Assembly: GCF_900100395.1 (NCBI RefSeq)
Contig: NZ_FNFB01000008.1
Span: 229,618 to 293,617 of the forward strand
Length of the DNA stretch: 64,000 nucleotides
From: Nonomuraea maritima
GTDB lineage: Bacteria; Actinomycetota; Actinomycetes; Streptosporangiales; Streptosporangiaceae
Direction: 5' to 3'
Shown: positions 42,991 to 50,241 of the stretch, one piece after another
Position numbering within the stretch: position 1 is the first letter of the stretch
Layout: each line of letters opens with the position of its first letter
Position numbers and translations under genes: made by a program
Notes under the pieces: model-generated
Databases searched by the model: none
The model's input: only the letters and a program-made list of their open reading frames with translations
Told to the model about the DNA's origin: nothing

Positions 42991-44985
42991 CTAATGGCTG
43001 GTGTGGACGCTGTGTCGTCGTGTGACGGGGGAGCGGACGGGACGGTCGCCGGCCGGCTCCGACCACCACCCGCCCTCGCCGCGCGTCAGACCGGGCAGCC
43101 GCCCCTCCATCACGTGCACCACGGCCGCCGGGATCTCGCCCGTGAGGACCCAGCCCTCACCCGCCTGGCGCGTGTCGCACAGCTGACCGCGCAGCTCGGT
43201 CAGACTCGCCGTCACCGGGCCGAGCGACTCGCGTGGCGCCTCCAGCTCGAAGCGGTGGCACGGCTCGTACACGACGGTGCCGGCCCGGCGCAGCGCCTCC
43301 ATGACGACGATCGGCGTACGCCCGCGGAAGTCGGCCGCGACGGTGACGGGCGCGGCGTACCCGGTCCTGGTCACCGTCACGAGGACGTCGGTCACCGGCC
43401 ACCCGTGCGGACCCTCGCCCAGGGCCAGGCGCACACTCTCCTCGATCGCCCGGTGGAAGGCCAGCGGCAGCGACCCGAGGTCCACCTCCAGCCGGTAGCC
43501 CACGCCCGAGCCGCGCGGCCCCGGCTCCACCCGCAGGCCGACGGTCGCCATGAACGGGTTGGGACCGTGCCGCAGGATCTCTTCGACGGCCTCGCCGGTG
43601 CCGGCCGGCCGCTCGAAGTAGACGGGACGGCTCGGCTCGAAGTCCGCCTCGACGCCGAACTCCGCCGCCAGCGTTTCGGCGATGACCTCCTTCTGCACCT
43701 CGCCGTAGAGCAGCACCGACGTCTCACCGGCGGCCGTCGTACGCGTGCCGATGAGCGGGTCCTGCTCGGCCAGCGCCAGCAGGGCGGCGTGCAGCCGCGG
43801 CTCCTGCCCGGGGACGCGGGGCCGTACCACGGTCTCCAGGCTCGGCGCGGCGAAATGGGACCCCACCGGAGGCGGCCCGCCCAGGTGGTCGCCGACCCGG
43901 ATGCCGGGAACTCCCCACAGCTTGACGATGTCGCCGGTCATCGCCCGCTGCCGGTCCGGGGCGCCGGCGACCTCGATCGCGGTGAGCCGTCCCTCGTAGG
44001 TGTGCGCGCCGCCGGGCAGGCTGCGGTGGAACACGAGCCGCTCGCGGGGCCCCAGCTCGCCGCCGCGCACACGCAGCAGGGCCGCCTTCTCGCCGGAGGC
44101 GGCCCGCTCGATGGCGAACACCGTCCCCCGCACCTCCTCGGCCGGGCCCGGACGGGAGACGGACGGGGAGGCGACCCCGTCCTTGCCCGGCCCCGGAAGG
44201 GCGACGGACGGCAGCAAGGAGGCGACCGCGTCGAGCAGCTCTCCGACGCCTTCACCGGTGATCGCCGAACCGAACACCACCGGGTACGCCACCCCGGCCG
44301 CGCACTGGCGCGCGAGGGCCGCGCGTACCTGGCCGGGGCTGGGCGGCACGCCGTCGACGAGTAGTTCGAGCAGCCCGTCGTCGTGCTCGGCCAGCACCTC
44401 TGCCGCCTCCAGGAGCTCTGCCGAGTGGAGCTCAGCCGCCTCCCGAAGCGCGGCCGTCTCCCGGAGCCCCACGACGGGACGGGTGACGGCGCCGGGGCCG
44501 CCGATGCCGTCCACGGTGTTGAGCGGCACGCAGGACGGCGCCAGCCGCCGCCGGATGCCGGCCAGCAGCTCGCCCTCCTGCGCGCCCATCCGGTCGATCT
44601 TGTTGACGAAGATCAGCGTGGGCAGGCGCAACCGCCTGAGGGTCCGCATGAGGACCCGCGTGTGCGGCTGGACGCCCTCCACGGCCGACAGCACCAGCAC
44701 GGCGCCGTCGAGCACGCCGAGCGCCCGCTCGACCTCGGCCACGAAGTCGGCGTGGCCCGGCGTGTCCACCAGGTTGACCTGCAGGTCACCCAGCGTGAAG
44801 GAGGCCACGGCGGACCGGATGGTGATGCCGCGGCGACGTTCGATGGCGTCGGTGTCGGTCTGGGTGGTGCCTGCGTCGACGCTGCCGAGCCGGGCGGTGA
44901 CGCCGGTCTCGAACAGCAGCCGCTCAGTGAGGCTGGTCTTGCCCGCGTCTACATGCGCGAGAATGCCGATGTTCAGGATGTTCAT
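42991..44985 (-). CDS. TetM/OtrA-like ribosomal protection GTPase
   Basis: This 664-residue EF-G paralogue has G1 ILAHVDAGKTSLTERLL (residues 5-21), G2 RGITIRS, G3 DTPGHADFVAEV near 75 and G4 NKIDRMG near 130. Its C-terminal domain IV has TGYAAPVTVAADFRGRTPIVVMEALRRAG (cited in part), aligning with the TetM loop YYSPVSTPADFR. Ribosomal protection proteins chase tetracycline from the 30S A site. The loop tip differs from TetM (Ser-Pro replaced by Ala-Ala-Pro), as in OtrA-like proteins of actinomycetes; a role in intrinsic tolerance or another translation function is possible. Start ATG 44985 was chosen because the G-domain begins there. Confidence 0.87.
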   Translation of the reverse strand: MNILNIGILAHVDAGKTSLTERLLFETGVTARLGSVDAGTTQTDTDAIERRRGITIRSAVASFTLGDLQVNLVDTPGHADFVAEVERALGVLDGAVLVLSAVEGVQPHTRVLMRTLRRLRLPTLIFVNKIDRMGAQEGELLAGIRRRLAPSCVPLNTVDGIGGPGAVTRPVVGLRETAALREAAELHSAELLEAAEVLAEHDDGLLELLVDGVPPSPGQVRAALARQCAAGVAYPVVFGSAITGEGVGELLDAVASLLPSVALPGPGKDGVASPSVSRPGPAEEVRGTVFAIERAASGEKAALLRVRGGELGPRERLVFHRSLPGGAHTYEGRLTAIEVAGAPDRQRAMTGDIVKLWGVPGIRVGDHLGGPPPVGSHFAAPSLETVVRPRVPGQEPRLHAALLALAEQDPLIGTRTTAAGETSVLLYGEVQKEVIAETLAAEFGVEADFEPSRPVYFERPAGTGEAVEEILRHGPNPFMATVGLRVEPGPRGSGVGYRLEVDLGSLPLAFHRAIEESVRLALGEGPHGWPVTDVLVTVTRTGYAAPVTVAADFRGRTPIVVMEALRRAGTVVYEPCHRFELEAPRESLGPVTASLTELRGQLCDTRQAGEGWVLTGEIPAAVVHVMEGRLPGLTRGEGGWWSEPAGDRPVRSPVTRRHSVHTSH

Positions 44986-45057
44986 GGATGCAGGAGCCTT
45001 CGAGAACTCTCGTGCCAACAGGACGCTGGGAGATTCCGAAGCGGCGCCGCATCTCAA

Positions 45058-45265
45058 ACTCCTGCCATCAGCTCACCGAACAACCCGCCCATCGTCCCAC
45101 CCGCACTCCACCCCAGGCCAACCATTTACCCCACCACCGAGCGCCGCGCCCGCACATCACCCCGCCGCGCCGCGCCCGCACAGCACACCGCGCCTGAGCC
45201 CGTTCCCGCGCGGTCACCCGCGCCTTTGCCGCGCGGGCCTGCCGGACGACCTCGGCGCGCTGTTC
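45058..45265. other. G-poor, low-complexity spacer with a short direct repeat
   Basis: The plus strand here is extremely C/A-rich, with strings such as CCACCACCGAGCGCCGCG. CGCCGCGCCCGCACA occurs at about 45144 and again at about 45171. No gene or promoter is evident except that the ribosomal-protection gene starts on the minus side. Confidence 0.5.
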
Positions 45266-45724
45266 ATGCTCGACGCCATGGGCACCTGGTGCCTCTTCCT
45301 CGACGGCCGCACCGGGTTGGTGTACGAGGTGCACGAAGGGCTGGAGGCCGGCCAGTTTGCCGGCCATCGCGCTGCCGCTCCTCGGGTCGGCCAGCAGCCG
45401 GCCCGCGTCGCCCACCGCAGCGTCGAGTCGTACGCCTACTTCGTGTACGTCGTCCACCGGGAGCGCAGGCTGTGGTGCGAGGGCCGCGACACGCACCGCG
45501 AGGCGGCCTACTGGTGCGCCGACGATCTCGCGCTGGAGCTGCACACGTACGAGCCGGAGGCCATGGCGGGCGACGACGCCCTCCGGCCGCCGACGCTGGA
45601 GGACTACACGCTCCTCACCGGACGATCGCGCAAGCCGTCAGGCGGCTCGAACGGTTGCGCCCGGCGAGTTGTGCTGAAGCGTTCGCCCGGTGGCCTGCTG
45701 CTCGACAAGAAACCGTTCGCGTGA
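45266..45724 (+). pseudogene. SUKH-like ORF, probably 5'-truncated and frameshifted at the end
   Basis: The frame from ATG 45266 (152 codons) is coding-like only in its first 110 codons: MLDAMGTWCLFLDGRTGLVYEV, HRSVESYAYFVYVVHRERRL and YWCADDLALELHTYEPEA. The pattern 'LDGxTGxVY ... SxExFxxFxxxxxR' resembles SUKH/SMI1-type immunity domains. The coding pattern begins about eight codons before the ATG (GLPDDLGALF) without any start, and near the end another frame (IAQAVRRLERLRPASCAEAF) looks more protein-like, so the gene seems truncated and shifted. Family assignment is tentative. Confidence 0.42.
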
Positions 45725-45787
45725 CTACATGATCTTTCTGTCCAGGACACCCTTGCGGACCTTGATCGCCCACTAGGGTGTCAGCGC

Positions 45788-46429
45788 ATGAACCCGGACA
45801 GCTGGTTGGAGGACACCCGAGCCTCCTATGACACGGTCGCGGTCAGCTACGCCGACCAGATGCGCGACGCGCTGGACGAGCGCCCCTACCTCCGAGGAAC
45901 TCTGGCGTTGTTCACGGAGTTGGTTCGCAGCGCAGGAGACGGACCGGTGGCTGACGTCGGTTGCGGACCCGGGCATGTCACGGCTCACCTGCACGAGTTG
46001 GGCCTCGACGCGTTCGGCATCGACCTTTCTCCCACGATGATCGAAGTGGCCCGACGTGACCACCCCCATCTGCGGTTCGAGGTGGGGTCGATGACCGATC
46101 TCGATCTCCCTGACGCTTCGGTCGCCGGCCTGCTCGGTTTCTGGTCGCTGATTCATGTCCCCGACGACGCGGTTCCCACGGCCTTCGGCCACTTCAAGCG
46201 GGTGCTACGGCCCGCCGGGACACTACTGCTCGGGTTTCACGTCGGCGACGAGTCACGGCTGAAAACCCGAGGTTACGGCGGGCATCCCATGAACGTTCAC
46301 GTTCACCTGCGCCGGCCCGCGCAAGTGGCGGAATGGCTGCGCGATGCCGGGTTCACGGTCAAGGCCCACATGCTGCTCGATCCGGACGGGAGCGCTCCAG
46401 GGGCAGTCCTCTTCGCGCACGTCGACTGA
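45788..46429 (+). CDS. class I SAM-dependent methyltransferase
   Basis: This 213-residue methyltransferase has motif I VADVGCGPGHVTAHL near residue 55, motif II FGIDLSPTMIEVARR near 77 and LGFWSLIHVPDDAVPTAFGHFKRVLRPAGTLLLGF (cited in part), the UbiE/Methyltransf_11 type. A TAGGGT at 45774-45779 lies 8 bp before the ATG, implying a leaderless message. Codon use is less GC3-biased than in neighbours (many CCT, GCA, TTC/TTT mixes), which fits recent acquisition. The acceptor is unknown. Confidence 0.85.
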   Translation: MNPDSWLEDTRASYDTVAVSYADQMRDALDERPYLRGTLALFTELVRSAGDGPVADVGCGPGHVTAHLHELGLDAFGIDLSPTMIEVARRDHPHLRFEVGSMTDLDLPDASVAGLLGFWSLIHVPDDAVPTAFGHFKRVLRPAGTLLLGFHVGDESRLKTRGYGGHPMNVHVHLRRPAQVAEWLRDAGFTVKAHMLLDPDGSAPGAVLFAHVD

Positions 46430-46437
46430 GACAGGCT

Positions 46438-46733
46438 TCAGAACACTGACCTGACCGGCGACATCGTCGACCCGCGCACCAAGCCTTCGGCCCGCAGCAA
46501 CAGCATGACCGTCTGCAGGTACATCCACGCGTCCGCCCACTGCCCAGGCCCCATCGTCTTGTCGAGGTAGCAGAACACGACGACCGGCGCCCCGAACGCC
46601 GGCGAGGTCAAGGCGCGATCTTCACGGTGCACGTCGCCGCGGCCGGCACACGTCGCAGTACCTGCTCGGGAACCGGCTGATCGCTGAACGCCCGCACGGC
46701 CCGGCTACTGTCGACGGCTTCATGCACCTCCAC
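46438..46733 (-). pseudogene. broken nitroreductase-family gene
   Basis: From GTG 46733 the minus strand reads VEVHEAVDSSRAVRAFSDQP (then VPEQVLRRV), a clear nitroreductase N-terminus (family: V-E-A-V-x-S-R-R-A-V-R-x-F-x-D-x-P-V-P). This frame stops at 46608. In another frame, 46632-46438, follows APVVVFCYLDKTMGPGQWAD, then AWMYLQTVMLLLRAEGL, the family's middle segment, which then loses similarity and stops. About 60-80 residues between the two blocks and the whole C-terminal third are missing. A deletion plus frameshift explains this; no functional enzyme can result. Confidence 0.8.
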
Positions 46734-46829
46734 GCCGTGTCGTCCCCTCACTCCATGGCCGACACCGAGAGCGCCCCGTTTCTCGAGCGCCTTGAGTGGA
46801 GACCCACGTCCGTCGGGGTCGGGCGGGGG

Positions 46830-47861
46830 TTACAGGAGGCGGAGTTGTTCGGGTTCTGGAGTGGGTGGGGTGGGGCGGGGAGGAAGGCGGCGGGCCATGG
46901 CGGGGGTGGCTCGGCCTACGCCGTGGCGTTCGGCGTATTCCTTGACCAGGCCGGTCACCTGCTCCTGGTACGCCTTCGGGGCGTACGACCCCCGGCCGTA
47001 CAGCTCCAGGTAGCGGGGCACCAGGCGGGGGTGTTCGCGGGACAGCCAGCTCAGCCACCACTCGCGCGCCCCGGGGCGCAGGTGGAGGACGATCGGGGCG
47101 ATGTGGGTCGCGCCCGCGTCGGCGATCTCCTTGACCGTGCGCTCCAGCTGGGCCGGCGAGTCGGTGAGGTGGGGCAGGATCGGCGCCATCAGGACGCCGC
47201 AGGCGATGCCGTTGTCGTTGAGCGTCGCGCACGTCTGCAGGCGGCGGCGCGGGTTGGGCGTGCCCGGCTCGACGGCTCGCCAGACCTCCTGGTCGACGAA
47301 CCCCACCGAGACGCTCGCGCTGACCTCGGTGACGTCGGCGGCCTCGGTGAGCAGGTCGAGGTCGCGCAGGATCAGGGTGCCCTTGGTGAGGATCGAGAAC
47401 GGGTTGGCGGCGTCGCGCAGCGCGGCCAGGATGCCGCGCATCAGCCGGTAGCGGCCCTCGGCGCGCTGGTAGCAGTCGACGTTGGTGCCCATGGCCACGT
47501 GGTGGCCGCCCCACCGGGGTGAGGCGAGCTCCTTGCGGGCCAGCTCGGCGGCGTTGACCTTCACGATGATCTTCGAGTCGAAGTCGGCCCCGGAGTCGAG
47601 GTCGAGATATTCGTGCGTCTTGCGGGCGAAGCAGTAGATGCAGCGATGGCCGCACCCCCGGTAGGGGTTGATCGTGTATTCGAACGGGACCCGGCTGGCC
47701 GCCGGCACGCGGTTGATGATCGATCTGGCTTGGATCTCGTAGAAGGTCATCCCTCTGAATTCGGGCGTGTCGAACGTGCGCGTCACCGCGCCCCGCGCGA
47801 ACAGCGGCACCGCCGGATCGTCGCCGTCGGCCCCCGTCAGCCGCAAGTTGTCCCAGCGCAT
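46830..47861 (-). CDS. Rv2578c-family radical SAM protein
   Basis: The 343-residue protein has the CX3CX2C cluster motif YRGCGHRCIYCFARKTHEYL near residue 70 that binds a 4Fe-4S cluster and SAM. FDTPEFRGMTFYEIQARSIINRVP precedes it and GTNVDCYQRAEGRYRLMRGIL, SILTKGTLILRDLDLL follow (cited in parts), a set typical for the mycobacterial Rv2578c family and related to spore photoproduct lyase-like proteins. The substrate is unknown. ATG 47861 begins MRWDNLRL; the frame is open further upstream. A Pro-rich tail (PPRPTPPTPEPEQ) ends the protein. Confidence 0.9.
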   Translation of the reverse strand: MRWDNLRLTGADGDDPAVPLFARGAVTRTFDTPEFRGMTFYEIQARSIINRVPAASRVPFEYTINPYRGCGHRCIYCFARKTHEYLDLDSGADFDSKIIVKVNAAELARKELASPRWGGHHVAMGTNVDCYQRAEGRYRLMRGILAALRDAANPFSILTKGTLILRDLDLLTEAADVTEVSASVSVGFVDQEVWRAVEPGTPNPRRRLQTCATLNDNGIACGVLMAPILPHLTDSPAQLERTVKEIADAGATHIAPIVLHLRPGAREWWLSWLSREHPRLVPRYLELYGRGSYAPKAYQEQVTGLVKEYAERHGVGRATPAMARRLPPRPTPPTPEPEQLRLL

Positions 47862-47995
47862 GACTTGATTAGAACAAATTTTCGAGCTTGATCGCAAACC
47901 GAAAAGAGGTCGCAATTACATGGTCATCTTGGGGCTAATGATCTTCAGGGTTGGGCAGAAAGACGCGAGAGAGCTTGCGTTCCGGAGGTGCACCC

Positions 47996-48274
47996 ATGGC
48001 CTGGTCGCAGGACGAGGAGCGAATGCTGGCCCAGATCGAGCAGCACCTCGTCGACGACGATCCGAGACTCGTCGCACGGCTGGAATCTTTCAACGAGCGA
48101 GTACGCCGTAGCGAGGCGAGGTCGAGTGCGCCGGCGGGGTATCGGCGGCCGCGGCGCTCGACGGTCATCATCCTGATCAGCTGGCTGCTCATCGCCACGC
48201 TGGTCGCCACATTGCTGATCATGGTCCTCCGCCACGAGGCGGCGGCTGCGATGGCTCTGAGCTCCCTGCTGTGA
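47996..48274 (+). CDS. DUF3040 membrane protein
   Basis: This 92-residue protein has an N-terminal soluble part (AWSQDEERMLAQIEQHLVDD-DPRLVARLESF) and one C-terminal transmembrane segment (VIILISWLLIATLVATLLIMVL). It is the DUF3040 pattern common in actinobacteria. ATG 47996 has GGAGGT at 47983-47988. Divergent from the radical SAM gene across 134 bp. Function unknown. Confidence 0.88.
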   Translation: MAWSQDEERMLAQIEQHLVDDDPRLVARLESFNERVRRSEARSSAPAGYRRPRRSTVIILISWLLIATLVATLLIMVLRHEAAAAMALSSLL

Positions 48275-48561
48275 TTCCCCTCTTTCGTTAACTCCCCTTT
48301 TTTCCCTCTTTGTCGCCCATGGCCTCCCACAGTGGGGTGTGTCGCCGGCTCGGCTCGTTGCCCTGGATGCGTGGGCTCGCCGTCCGGGCGCGTCGCCGGC
48401 CGTCGGCTCCCTGTCCGGGGCGGCTCGCCGTCCGCGGAGGGGCGGTGGCGTCGCGGCGGGGTGTGGGGCTTCGGTGAGTGATCGGCGTGATCCAGCGGGG
48501 CAGTGCGCTTTCCGGGGTGTGGTCGCTCGCACTGGCGTTGTCGGCGGCTGCTCGTGGACTT
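48275..48561. other. intergenic region without a recognised gene
   Basis: A pyrimidine tract (TCCCCTTTTTTCCCTCTTT) lies just after the DUF3040 stop and may aid termination, although no hairpin precedes it. Two copies of GGCTCGCCGTCCG occur about 50 bp apart. An open frame runs through to the PadR gene but looks non-coding. Confidence 0.4.
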
Positions 48562-48579
48562 ATACTCGCGTACGAGTAT
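48562..48579. promoter_or_regulatory. palindromic PadR operator
   Basis: ATACTCGCGTACGAGTAT is a perfect inverted repeat (ATACTCG, 4-bp spacer, CGAGTAT) 17 bp upstream of the PadR start codon. ATACT/AGTAT arms are known for PadR-type operators, so autoregulation is likely. Confidence 0.78.
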
Positions 48580-48596
48580 TCGTAGAGGAGGATGTG

Positions 48597-49244
48597 GTGG
48601 CCAAGCGGCGTCCGGTCGCCAACCTGCTGGCGCTCGCGGTGCTGACCGTCGCGGTCGAGCGCCCCATGCACCCGTACGAGATGGCCTCCGTCCTGCGCGC
48701 CCGCGGCAAGGACGACGACATGCCCATCAAGTGGGGCTCGCTCTACACCGTCGTAAGGAACCTCGAGAAACACGGCCTGCTGGAGGCGGTCGGCACCGAC
48801 CGGCAGGGCGCCCGGCCCGAGCGCACCCTCTACCGCGTCACCGATGCCGGCCGGCGCGAAGCCGCCGACTGGACCCGCGAGCTGCTGTCGACGCCCGGCC
48901 GCGAGCCGTCCCCGTTCGAGTCCGGTCTGTCGGTGATGGGCGGCCTCGGTCCGGACGAGGTCCGCGATCTCCTGCGCCGACGGCTGGAGCTGCTCGAACG
49001 ACAGGTCGAGGCCGACCGGCGGGCGCTGGAGCGCGAACGGGCCGAGCTGCCCCGGCTGTTCCTCCTCGAGTCGGAGTACGCGCTGGCGATGCGCGAGGCC
49101 CAGGCCGCGTGGGTCCGTGAGCTGCTGAAAGAGCTGGACGCGGGCGAGTTCCCCGGTCTCGACGCCTGGCGCGCCTACCACCGCACCTGCGACCTGCCCG
49201 CCGACCTGGCGGACCTCGCGGAGAGGGGCCGCCCGGCGCAGTGA
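48597..49244 (+). CDS. PadR-family transcriptional regulator
   Basis: The 215-residue protein has an N-terminal winged helix (LALAVLTVAVERPMHPYEMAS, IKWGSLYTVVRNLEKHGLLEAV, RTLYRVTDAGRRE) and a long C-terminal coiled coil (LLRRRLELLERQVEADRRALERERAEL, cited in part) for dimerisation, the two-domain PadR/AphA subclass. GTG 48597 follows GAGGAGG by 5 bp (48585-48591); GTG 48594 is possible. The operator lies upstream. The alpha/beta hydrolase downstream on the same strand, after a terminator-like hairpin, could be a target. Confidence 0.92.
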   Translation: MAKRRPVANLLALAVLTVAVERPMHPYEMASVLRARGKDDDMPIKWGSLYTVVRNLEKHGLLEAVGTDRQGARPERTLYRVTDAGRREAADWTRELLSTPGREPSPFESGLSVMGGLGPDEVRDLLRRRLELLERQVEADRRALERERAELPRLFLLESEYALAMREAQAAWVRELLKELDAGEFPGLDAWRAYHRTCDLPADLADLAERGRPAQ

Positions 49245-49249
49245 AGAAA

Positions 49250-49279
49250 CCGGCGGCGGTGCTGCAACACCGCCGCCGG
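49250..49279 (+). terminator. perfect 12-bp hairpin after PadR
   Basis: CCGGCGGCGGTG (49250-49261) pairs with CACCGCCGCCGG (49268-49279) around a CTGCAA loop, 5 bp after the padR stop codon. Confidence 0.85.
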
Positions 49280-49380
49280 GAGACCTCGCAGCTAGACCCG
49301 CGAAGCGGAGACCCGGCCACGAGATGGCACAGGCAACGATAGCCGGGCTCCCTCGCCGTACCCAAGAACAGGGAGTCCCC

Positions 49381-50241
49381 TTGAACACGACGACCGTGAC
49401 GTCGCCGGACGGCACCCCCATCGCCTACCACGAAGTCGGGAGCGGCCCCGGCCTGGTCATCCTGCACGGCGCCATGCAGGCGGGCCGCAGCCAGATCGAC
49501 CTGGCGCGCGCCCTGGCCGCCGACTTCACCTGCTACCTGCCCGACCGGCGCGGCAGGGGCCTCAGCGGCCCGGCAGGCTCCGCGTACGGCATCCAGCGCG
49601 AGGTCGAGGACCTCGGCGCGCTGCTGCGGGCCACCGGCTCCCCGTACGCCATGGGCGTCAGCTCGGGCGCGATCATCACGTTGCGTACGGCGCTCGCCGA
49701 GCCGGCGGCCCTGCGCAAGATCGTGCTCTTCGAGCCCCCGCTGGACGTCGACGGTTCCAACCCGACCGGCTGGCTGGAGCGCCTCGACCGGGAGCTCGCC
49801 GCGGGACGCGTCGAGGCGGCCCTGGTCACCGGCATGAAGGCGGCCCGGCTGGGCCCGCCGCTCTTCGGCCTCGTCCCGAGACCGGTGCTGGAGCTGCTCA
49901 CCCGCATGATGCTGCGCAGCGAGCGGCGCGCCGCGGACAAGGCAGAGCCCACGTTCGGCGAACTCGCCCCGACCCTGCGCGAGGACGGGCGGATCGTGGC
50001 GGAGACGTCCGGCGACCTGGAGACGTACCGGCAGCTCGGAACGGAGACGCTGCTGCTCGGCGGCACCCGCAGCCCCGCCTACCTGCGTCAGGCGCTCACG
50101 GCGCTCGAGGACGTGCTGCCGCGCGCCCGCCGCGCGGACCTGACGGGGCTCGACCACAGCGCGACCTCCAACGCCGACCGGCGCGGCCACCCAGAACGGG
50201 TGGCGGAGGAGGTGCGCCGCTTCCTCACAGCGGGCTCATAG
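49381..50241 (+). CDS. alpha/beta hydrolase
   Basis: The 286-residue protein has the oxyanion strand GLVILHGAMQAGRS, DRRGRGLSGP, nucleophile elbow MGVSSGAIITL (Ser near residue 97) and a C-terminal GLDHSATSN, where the catalytic His is expected. It belongs to the general hydrolase_1/6 group; the substrate is not predictable. I chose TTG 49381 (preceded by AGGGAG); an ATG at 49324 would add a poorly conserved 19 residues. It ends 6 bp inside the convergent penicillin-binding protein gene. Confidence 0.82.
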   Translation: MNTTTVTSPDGTPIAYHEVGSGPGLVILHGAMQAGRSQIDLARALAADFTCYLPDRRGRGLSGPAGSAYGIQREVEDLGALLRATGSPYAMGVSSGAIITLRTALAEPAALRKIVLFEPPLDVDGSNPTGWLERLDRELAAGRVEAALVTGMKAARLGPPLFGLVPRPVLELLTRMMLRSERRAADKAEPTFGELAPTLREDGRIVAETSGDLETYRQLGTETLLLGGTRSPAYLRQALTALEDVLPRARRADLTGLDHSATSNADRRGHPERVAEEVRRFLTAGS

